Part shown: positions 1 to 4,714 of the stretch, in pieces
Numbering within the stretch: position 1 is the first letter of the stretch
How the letters are laid out: every line of letters begins with the position of its first letter
Source: Candidatus Latescibacteria bacterium 4484_7
Lineage (GTDB): Bacteria; Krumholzibacteriota; Krumholzibacteriia; Krumholzibacteriales; Krumholzibacteriaceae
Length of the DNA stretch: 6,457 nt
Assembly (NCBI GenBank): GCA_002085285.1
Contig: NATK01000136.1
Coordinates: forward strand, 1-6,457
Direction: 5' to 3'
The notes under the pieces: generated by a model
What the model was told of the DNA's origin: nothing
Databases searched by the model: none
Seen by the model: only the letters and a program-made list of their open reading frames with translations
Translations under genes and position numbers: made by a program

Positions 1-988
1 GAACGAAGGCCTTGAGCCCCACAACCCCACCCTTTCTGTAAACCGTCCTATCCGAAACAACCTCTACCACGCTCCCTTTGCGATCCTCGGCAAGGTACTG
101 AAACACAGAAGAAAAAAACCTGTTGTAGAGGTTGCTTTGCTCCTCGCCAGCCAGCTTCCAGCGCCATAGGGGAAAACCCAGAACGACCGCCGACATGCCT
201 TCTCCGAAATCCTGCACGACGAGAAACGGATAATCTTTCGACTCGTTCTCAACTCTCAGAAGAATCAAGGCGGAAGATTTTATTCCCACGCCGCCGATAA
301 TACATGGAATCGGAGGAATATCCTTGGGGTTGGCGCAGCATTGGGAAAAAACCGAAGACAACGGGCTCAAAGGAGCATTACCGAGTACGGCGGGATAGAA
401 TTCCGAGACATTTATCTTTGCCCTCGAAATCCTTTTTATGGGAACGACATCCTCGAGAGCTGAAAAGCTCTCTTCGTCCAGGAGGGGAGAGTGCTCATCG
501 GCAAGCAAGAGCATTTTGCCGCCGCCCCGCACATAGTACTTTAACGACTTCACAATCGAGGTCTTATTTAGAAGAATCATTTCATCGGATATCATGACAA
601 TGTCGTAATTTGAGAGTAGCGTGCCCTCGTCCGGAAAAGACCATGGCTTTCTTTGAGGAATCGAAATATACCCGGTAGTTGGCACCCAAGTCACTACTGA
701 AAGTTTGAAGCGCTTCGAAGATTTTACGAGTGAGCGGAGAAAAGCTGTGTTCCAATCGAGATGCTCATCGATGAACAATATCTTGAGGACCTCGATTCTA
801 AAAGATTCTGCGTTGTTCTCCCTGAACTTTTCCCGAGCCTTGGGCCTGGCTGCTACAGAGAATCTATACGTTCCCTCTTTACCAGCGGTCAATTTGAGAG
901 TCATTTCTTTTCTCTGAGACAGATCATTGAACCAGATATCCTTGCTGTCGATGACTGAACTTCCCCTCATCAGGCTTACGGTAACTGT
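1..988 (-). pseudogene. C-terminal half of the VWA membrane protein, in a shifted frame; runs off the left edge
   Basis: Translating the minus strand in the frame one base downstream of the VWA-domain frame gives about 329 codons with no stop, from around 988 to the window edge. It starts TVTVSLMRGSSVIDSKDIWF and has the features of the region that follows the VWA domain in large membrane VWA proteins. First comes a beta-sandwich ending in a REKFRENNAESFRIEV segment. Then comes a glutamine-amidotransferase-like fold: LKILFIDEHLDWNTAFLRSL, a DIVMISDEM strand, YYVRGGGKMLLLAD, and LVVQDFGEGMSAVVLGFPLW followed by RWKLAG. The last visible residues (VYRKGGVVGLKAFV) look like the start of another beta-sandwich. 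It has no start codon or ribosome site of its own and continues the gene whose 5' half is at 924-1580. The frame break makes the gene a pseudogene as read, unless the break is a sequencing error. I am confident that this is coding sequence but not about its state. These proteins are thought to sit in the inner membrane with periplasmic VWA and amidotransferase-like parts; their role is poorly defined. Confidence 0.8.
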
Positions 989-1580
989 CTCCGACACCGA
1001 TCGAAAAAACAGGAACGTCGATGCCCCTTCCTGCCTCCACCATCCCCCTGGTCACTCTACCGTCCGATATCAGTACGATGCATTTAAGATTTTCACCCTT
1101 GTATCTCTCCTCCGCTTCGAACAAAGCACCCCAAATATCCGTCCCCTCTCCAGATGCTTCAAGCGACGAATCAACAACGGAGCTCGGCCGAAGGATATGA
1201 TCGGCAAACGGTAAGATCAGTGTCTTGACCCCGAATCTGCCCTTTAATCCTGCGATTAGCCCCTCTGCCGTCCGCAAGGCCGCGGATAATCTGCTTCTCC
1301 CCGCTACATCCTCTATGCTCATACTCTTCGAGCTGTCGATGAGAATAACGACCATGGGATCCTTATGGGTAATGCGTGTTGATACGAGCATGGGGTTGAA
1401 GAGTAAAAAAAGCATTGCCAGAAAGGCAAAAGATCTCGAGGCACCAAGAATGATCCTTCTGCTGAGGGAAATCGATGGGTACGTCTTTCTATAGAGAATG
1501 AATGCGAATGCAACAAGTGCAAGAGAGGCAACTATCCTCCAGAACCCAAGTTGAATATTTATCGTTTCTCCTCCGAACAC
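924..1580 (-). CDS. Membrane-anchored VWA-domain protein, N-terminal half (frame broken after the VWA domain)
   Basis: This 218-residue reading frame has two hydrophobic helices, about residues 13-30 (FWRIVASLALVAFAFILY) and 50-66 (SFAFLAMLFLLFNPMLV), and then a VWA domain at about 76-198. The metal-ion-dependent adhesion site is intact: D82-S-S-K-S86, T147 in GEGTDIW, and D173 in ISDG. The last canonical strand is VFSIGVGD (191-198). After that the frame gives an unrelated tail and stops at 924, while the expected continuation lies one frame over (1-988), so this is the 5' half of a broken gene. I chose the GTG at 1580 because GGAGGAG lies three bases upstream of it. ATG 1592 and TTG 1593-1595 are in frame but have no ribosome site. 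Relatives are BatA-like or larger VWA/amidotransferase-like membrane proteins, often near MoxR ATPase and DUF58 genes; none is visible here. Its neighbours upstream are STAS proteins about 200 bases away, so joint function is unproven. Confidence 0.85.
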   Translation of the reverse strand: MFGGETINIQLGFWRIVASLALVAFAFILYRKTYPSISLSRRIILGASRSFAFLAMLFLLFNPMLVSTRITHKDPMVVILIDSSKSMSIEDVAGRSRLSAALRTAEGLIAGLKGRFGVKTLILPFADHILRPSSVVDSSLEASGEGTDIWGALFEAEERYKGENLKCIVLISDGRVTRGMVEAGRGIDVPVFSIGVGDSYRKPDEGKFSHRQQGYLVQ

Positions 1581-1583
1581 GCA

Positions 1584-1590
1584 CTCCTCC
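1584..1590 (-). promoter_or_regulatory. Shine-Dalgarno site deciding the VWA start
   Basis: GGAGGAG on the minus strand ends three bases before GTG 1580 (five bases from the GGAGG core). It overlaps the codons just after ATG 1592, so it cannot serve that ATG. It is the best support for starting the VWA protein at the GTG. A rarer ATA or ATT start a few codons on, served by a second GGAGGAG at 1573-1567 or nearby, cannot be fully excluded. Confidence 0.55.
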
Positions 1591-1608
1591 ATCAAACAGA
1601 TGGAGTAT

Positions 1609-1637
1609 AGTTTAACCGAGAAGTATCAGCAGTTCAA
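1609..1637 (-). promoter_or_regulatory. Possible sigma-70-type promoter for the VWA gene
   Basis: On the minus strand TTGAAC (1637-1632) and TAAACT (1614-1609) are separated by exactly 17 bases. Each matches its consensus (TTGACA, TATAAT) at four of six positions. A transcript starting about seven bases further on would have a short leader of roughly 20 bases containing the GGAGGAG site before GTG 1580. The approximately 200-base gap from the preceding STAS gene makes an independent promoter reasonable. The consensus is assumed to apply to this unknown organism, so this is only a candidate. Confidence 0.35.
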
Positions 1638-1641
1638 GCAA

Positions 1642-1658
1642 TTCACAGATGCGCCGGC
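1642..1658. repeat. 17-bp direct repeat, copy 1
   Basis: TTCACAGATGCGCCGGC on the plus strand, identical to the copy at 1723-1739. The copies start 81 bases apart, which is a whole number of codons (27). The unit contains the palindrome GCCGGC. This copy lies just upstream of the candidate VWA promoter, so it could be an operator, but it also falls inside a possible small minus-strand ORF where it encodes AGASV. Confidence 0.75.
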
Positions 1659-1722
1659 GGGAACAGGAATAGACAAGGTAACCCCCCTGTTATTAGCAGT
1701 TATGATGTATCTTCCGTTCCCT

Positions 1723-1739
1723 TTCACAGATGCGCCGGC
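1723..1739. repeat. 17-bp direct repeat, copy 2
   Basis: Exact second copy of the 17-bp unit at 1642-1658. It is followed immediately by AGACAA, a hexamer that also occurs 12 bases after copy 1. There are only two copies with a 64-base interval and no third, so this is not a CRISPR array. Confidence 0.75.
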
Positions 1740-1800
1740 AGACAAATACCGGAGAGCTTTGAAGATGAGTTATGCCTGGTCCGAGGAACGAGGTAGGTGC

Positions 1801-2259
1801 TTAAAAATATTCGACCTTCTTGTCATTCTGTTGGCCCTCTTTTGCCTCTACCTCTTCGTCCTTTTCAGAATCCAAATCCGTGGCCTTTTCGCCCTTGCCT
1901 TCACTCTTTTTGAAGCTGCTCACGGCCTCTTCGACCGTATCATAACTCTCGAGTATGGTTTGAAACTCGAGAAGTTCAAAAACTTCGTAGACGTCGCCTA
2001 TCATCGCAGCGAGCTTCAAGTCCCCACCGTTCTCACGAATCTTCTTGATTTCGCTTATGAAAATACCCCAGCCCGCCGAACTGACATAATTCACTCCCTC
2101 CAGATCTATTACGATATTGAACCTGCCCTTCTTGAGCAGCCGCTTTAGGCTTTCTTCTAATTCGGCCGAAGTCGTCGTGTCCACAAATCCCCTAACCGAG
2201 ATTACAGAAACATCGGGATTTTCTTCTGGTCTCGAAAAGGAAATACTAATGTCGTTCAT
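1801..2259 (-). CDS. STAS-domain protein (anti-sigma-factor antagonist type) with charged C-terminal tail
   Basis: A 152-residue protein with a STAS domain at about residues 4-115 and a highly charged tail from 116 to 152 (many K, E and D, ending KKVEYF). The domain has the expected order: beta strand VSVISVRGFVD, helix SAELEESLKRLLKKG, strand FNIVIDLEGVNYV, the signature SSAGWGIF at 60-67, strand GGDLKLAAM, and the final helix VYEVFELLEF. In SpoIIAA-type antagonists the loop before this helix holds the serine that anti-sigma kinases phosphorylate. I chose ATG 2259 because AAGGAG lies nine bases upstream; the in-frame ATG at 2286 overlaps the previous stop codon and has no clear site. It lies 26 bases after the related STAS gene at 2286-2654, so co-transcription and origin by tandem duplication are likely. 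The binding partner is unknown, since no kinase, phosphatase or sigma factor is in view. The charged tail is not part of the classical family and is probably disordered. Confidence 0.92.
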   Translation of the reverse strand: MNDISISFSRPEENPDVSVISVRGFVDTTTSAELEESLKRLLKKGRFNIVIDLEGVNYVSSAGWGIFISEIKKIRENGGDLKLAAMIGDVYEVFELLEFQTILESYDTVEEAVSSFKKSEGKGEKATDLDSEKDEEVEAKEGQQNDKKVEYF

Positions 2260-2268
2260 ACCTTCCCG

Positions 2269-2274
2269 CTCCTT
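2269..2274 (-). promoter_or_regulatory. Shine-Dalgarno site deciding the start of the second small STAS protein
   Basis: AAGGAG on the minus strand lies nine bases before ATG 2259. It falls inside the first codons of the longer reading from ATG 2286, which therefore is probably not the start. Confidence 0.65.
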
Positions 2275-2285
2275 GAGTTGCCACA

Positions 2286-2654
2286 TTACAAAAGTTTTTC
2301 ATTTTTTCCTGCTCCAAAACCGGCCAGAGCTTCTTCCCTCGAGTTGAATGGTTCGAGGAGACTATTGAATTCGAGCAGTTCAAAAACCTCTCTTACACCA
2401 GGTTGCATGCATGCAAGTTTTATGTCACCGCCCCTTTTTCTTATTCCCTTTATTTCACCCACGAATATACCCCACCCCGCAGAACTGATGTATTTGACGT
2501 TCTTCAAATCGACGATGATCTTCACCCTCTCCGCGTTGACCATCTCGGCGAACTTGTCCTCGAGGAACTGCGAGGTTCCCGAGTCTATTACCCCGTCGAG
2601 AATCAAAACAATCACATCATCGATGTACTCTTCTTCTATAATGAGCTTTTCCAT
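2286..2654 (-). CDS. Single-domain STAS protein (anti-sigma-factor antagonist type)
   Basis: A 122-residue protein that is almost all STAS domain, close to the usual 100-120 residues of SpoIIAA/RsbV-type antagonists. Visible elements are the strand DVIVLILDGVID (13-24), helix TSQFLEDKFAEMV, strand VKIIVDLKNVKYI, signature SSAGWGIF (57-64), strand GGDIKLACM and the helix VREVFELLEF. Residue 59, just before the glycine, is alanine where SpoIIAA has its phosphorylated serine, although two serines precede it. The signature and the ELLEF ending are shared with the next protein (1801-2259), which argues for recent tandem duplication. The gene begins at ATG 2654, 46 bases after the TPR gene stop, behind an AT-rich stretch with only a weak AAGG ribosome site about 11 bases upstream. 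It probably acts in the cytoplasm by binding a kinase-type anti-sigma factor or another switch protein, but no such partner is encoded here. Confidence 0.93.
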   Translation of the reverse strand: MEKLIIEEEYIDDVIVLILDGVIDSGTSQFLEDKFAEMVNAERVKIIVDLKNVKYISSAGWGIFVGEIKGIRKRGGDIKLACMQPGVREVFELLEFNSLLEPFNSREEALAGFGAGKNEKLL

Positions 2655-2700
2655 ATTGTAACTAACCTTAAAAATACCTGTAAAAATATAATAGCAAAGT

Positions 2701-3819
2701 TCAGTCCAATAAAGCCTTTAATAAAATAAAAATGCCCTGCCTATCGTTCTCGGCTAATCTCAAATTTTTCTTTGCTTTTTTGTAATTCTTGTTGATTTCC
2801 AGAGCCTTTTCGAACGCCTCGCTGGCGCGATCCATAAGAATTTTGCATTTTGCAGTGTAAAGGATGCCAAGGCTGTTGAAGCCGTCTGCATATGTAGGGT
2901 TCCTGTCGACTATGTCCAGTACGATTTTCAGGTAGTGCTCTATCTCTTCCTCTCTAAACTCATCACCGCCGTTTATGGTCATAAGATAGAGGTCGAGGAA
3001 AATCTTGTCTATGATGTCCATCTTCGAATGGTCTTTGACCGACTCGAGAACTTCGAGGAACTCCTCGTAATTCTTCTCAGCAAAGAGTTTTCGAGCCGTC
3101 TCGACCTTGCCGTGATCGATATCGGGATCGAGCTGAACGGCCTTGTCGAGATTTTCCTTCACCTTTGCATCGAGATCCTTTGAAAGTTCGAAGTCTTCCT
3201 TTACGATCGTATTCAGTACAAATGCTCTCGCCAGGTTCAAATAAGGCTCGCCGTAGTACATATTCAATTCTTTAGCTCTGTTGAAACAATCGACGGCCTC
3301 CCTGCACCTATTGAGCTTCAACAGCACCTTTCCCATCAAATTATGGATATCTGGGTACTCCGGGTTCACATCTATGCCTATGTGAACCGCCTGCCTTGCC
3401 TTCTCGTACTCGCCGAGCTTATAATACGACTCGCCTATTATGACGTAAGGCATCGAATCCGAATTCCCGCTCTTCACTGCGCCCTGAGCCTCTTGAATGG
3501 CTTCGGAAAAGAGGTTCCTTGCAAACAGGGCCTGTGCAACTCTGAGATGGGCTGTCTGATCGATTGATGACTTTATCTTCTCCCTCGCCTTGAGCAAAAG
3601 AAGGAAATTGCGTTTGTTCTCGAGATGGAACCTCTTTATGCTCTCTTTTAGTTCATCCTCGCTCAGCCCGTCATCGACCTCCGCGCTTAGTGTATCGAAC
3701 AGAGCCCCGCTCTTGAAGAAAGAGCTTCTTATCTCTTTCTTGTGGGAAGAGAAACTCGTCTGCAGAAAATATCTTCTTCCGGCAAAATCGATCTCTTCTC
3801 TCAATTCGAAAGCGCTCAA
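2701..3819 (-). CDS. Tetratricopeptide-repeat protein with a distinct N-terminal module
   Basis: A 372-residue protein with no signal peptide or membrane helix, so probably cytoplasmic. Residues 1-85 form a separate module (FELREEIDFAGRRYFLQTSF, then a GALFDTLSAEVDDG strand region and a helix KESIKRFHLENKRNFLLLL). This reminds me of the short N-terminal module that precedes TPRs in some proteins of FCB and deltaproteobacterial lineages. TPR units follow at about 89-122, 123-156 (best match: YYKLGEYEKARQAV...NPEY), 157-190 and 191-235 (interrupted by an insertion), with a further one at 311-345 (YADGFNSLGILY...ASEAFEKALEINKNY). TPRs bind other proteins, so it is probably an adaptor. The start is TTG 3819 with GAGAGG eight bases upstream; no better in-frame start is present. 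It lies between the ParA gene and the small STAS genes, all in one direction, which suggests that it belongs to the same functional set. Its specific partner cannot be deduced. Confidence 0.9.
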   Translation of the reverse strand: MSAFELREEIDFAGRRYFLQTSFSSHKKEIRSSFFKSGALFDTLSAEVDDGLSEDELKESIKRFHLENKRNFLLLLKAREKIKSSIDQTAHLRVAQALFARNLFSEAIQEAQGAVKSGNSDSMPYVIIGESYYKLGEYEKARQAVHIGIDVNPEYPDIHNLMGKVLLKLNRCREAVDCFNRAKELNMYYGEPYLNLARAFVLNTIVKEDFELSKDLDAKVKENLDKAVQLDPDIDHGKVETARKLFAEKNYEEFLEVLESVKDHSKMDIIDKIFLDLYLMTINGGDEFREEEIEHYLKIVLDIVDRNPTYADGFNSLGILYTAKCKILMDRASEAFEKALEINKNYKKAKKNLRLAENDRQGIFILLKALLD

Positions 3820-3967
3820 CTGATCATCCTCTCTAAACCCGTGTCATCTCTCAAAAATTAAGATACTCGACTGTTCCACAAGAATCCTCAACGATATAAA
3901 GATTATTGATCCCTCGAAAATACCAGTACTATATTAATCACTTCTCAAGCATTAATCTATTCAAAAA
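3820..3967. other. AT-rich intergenic spacer between the ParA and TPR genes
   Basis: This 148-base stretch has no coding signal in any frame. It holds a loose inverted repeat at 3933-3956 (ATTAAT at both ends around CACTTCTCAAGC) without a following T-run, so it is not a convincing intrinsic terminator. On the minus strand TTGAGA (3947-3942) and a TGGTATTTT extended -10-like element lie in it, but the match is poor. The size suggests that the TPR gene may have its own promoter here; I cannot point to one reliably. Confidence 0.4.
3828..3833 (-). promoter_or_regulatory. Shine-Dalgarno site supporting the TTG start of the TPR protein
   Basis: GAGAGG on the minus strand lies eight bases before TTG 3819. 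A nearby ATG (3827-3825) is out of frame and closes within four codons, so the TTG is the supported start. Confidence 0.55.
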
Positions 3968-4714
3968 TCAATCATCCAGCTTGTCAAGCGCCAGCACTTC
4001 CTCCGTCAAGCGGTAATAGTCAAAAGCACCTCTGGATAAAGGAGCGTGCTCGAATATAGTCTTGTTTTGCCCCGGAGCTTCTCGGATAGCCGAATTTACT
4101 CTTATTATGGTCTGGAATATCCTATCGGCAAATTTCGATCTCAACTCGTTCAAAACGACACGGGACATCCTCGTTCTTGCATCGTAGAAGGTCGCAAGAA
4201 GCATGAACGACGGATCGCCGCCCATCAAGCCCTTTACCTCTTCTATGATGCCAAGTGTCTGGTCCGCCCCGACCTCCGAAAGGTAATCCATCGAAACGGG
4301 TATTATAACTTCATCGGCGAAGTAGAGAGCGTTCATATTTATCAAATTTATCGATGGAGAGCAATCGCATATGACGTAATCGGTGCCTTTAAGGTATCTC
4401 AACGCCTCGAAGAGCCTCTTCTTGCGGTCCTTGACTGCAGCGAGCTTCATCTCCGCCTCGGCGAGCCCCCTACCGCCCGAATCTATGATATAAAGATTGT
4501 CCCTCACATGCAGAATCTCGACGTCACCCGATAGAAGCAAAACATCGAGGCCTTTATCGCTGCTTACGCCGAATGTAGTCGACACACTTCGTTGTGGGTC
4601 ACAATCTATCAAAAGGACCCTCTTACCCGAAAGAGAAAGCCCATGGGCAAGATTCACTGCCGTAGTGGTCTTACCGGTGCCGCCTTTCAAGGTCATCACT
4701 GCATATCTCTTCAT
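3968..4714 (-). CDS. ParA/Soj-type Walker ATPase
   Basis: A 248-residue protein, the full length of a small ParA/Soj ATPase without an N-terminal DNA-binding domain. The deviant Walker A motif K10-GGTGKTT17 includes the signature lysine, switch I/Walker A' is LLIDCDPQ (34-41), and Walker B is DYVICDCSPS (112-121). The C-terminal part has the family pattern IREAPGQNKTIFEHAPLSRG (210-229). Such ATPases dimerise with ATP, bind DNA non-specifically and move or space cargo (plasmids, chromosome origins, chemoreceptor clusters, carboxysomes) over the nucleoid, with a partner that stimulates hydrolysis. No ParB gene or obvious parS site is in the window. The start ATG 4714 overlaps the stop of the poly-STAS gene in TGATG with no strong ribosome site of its own, so translation is probably coupled. 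The immediate partner is therefore likely to be the poly-STAS protein, which argues for cargo positioning rather than chromosome segregation. Family assignment is firm; the cargo is inference. Confidence 0.94.
   Translation of the reverse strand: MKRYAVMTLKGGTGKTTTAVNLAHGLSLSGKRVLLIDCDPQRSVSTTFGVSSDKGLDVLLLSGDVEILHVRDNLYIIDSGGRGLAEAEMKLAAVKDRKKRLFEALRYLKGTDYVICDCSPSINLINMNALYFADEVIIPVSMDYLSEVGADQTLGIIEEVKGLMGGDPSFMLLATFYDARTRMSRVVLNELRSKFADRIFQTIIRVNSAIREAPGQNKTIFEHAPLSRGAFDYYRLTEEVLALDKLDD

Larger units (their letters stand above)
1626..1769 (-). other. Possible small ORF or gene remnant in the spacer (47 codons)
   Basis: The minus strand between a TAA at 1772-1770 and a TGA at 1628-1626 is open for 47 codons. 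It reads LIFKALRYLSAGASVKGNGR and then YIITANNRGVTLSIPVPAGA, ending SVNCLNC. The glycine, asparagine and valine pattern resembles a beta-rich protein segment, and the two copies of AGASV come from the 17-bp direct repeat. There is no ATG start; only TTG 1745 is available, and no ribosome site precedes it. It shares the frame of the VWA gene and stops 33 bases before ATG 1592. It may be the degraded end of a lost gene, part of a dispersed repeat, or chance. I do not recognise it. Confidence 0.25.

Noticed and set aside
304..597. A 97-codon plus-strand ORF, and a 62-codon minus-strand ORF at 64-252.
   Set aside because: Both overlap the amidotransferase-like half of the VWA protein, whose frame carries clear family motifs; these are shadows.
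980..1010. Programmed ribosomal frameshifting in the VWA gene.
   Set aside because: No slippery heptamer, no in-frame stop close to the junction and no clear stimulatory hairpin; the short VWA-to-sandwich link points to a deletion instead.
1642..1739. A CRISPR array made of the two 17-bp repeats.
   Set aside because: Only two copies, repeat shorter than usual, a 64-base interval and no cas genes.
1600..2148. A 182-codon plus-strand ORF across the spacer and the second small STAS gene.
   Set aside because: Most of it lies opposite a well-supported STAS gene and gives no recognisable protein; only the spacer part, with the repeat, stays ambiguous.
2655..2700. A promoter for the first small STAS gene, with TATTAT as a -10 element.
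   Set aside because: No acceptable -35 element at 16-18 bases; the stretch is simply AT-rich and read-through from the TPR gene is equally likely.
3933..3956. An intrinsic terminator after the ParA gene.
   Set aside because: The stem is AT-rich, imperfect and not followed by a T-run on the minus strand.
3968..4714. Plasmid or phage partition locus, because of the ParA.
   Set aside because: No ParB, parS-like repeats, replication or phage genes are seen; the ATPase is coupled to a STAS protein instead.
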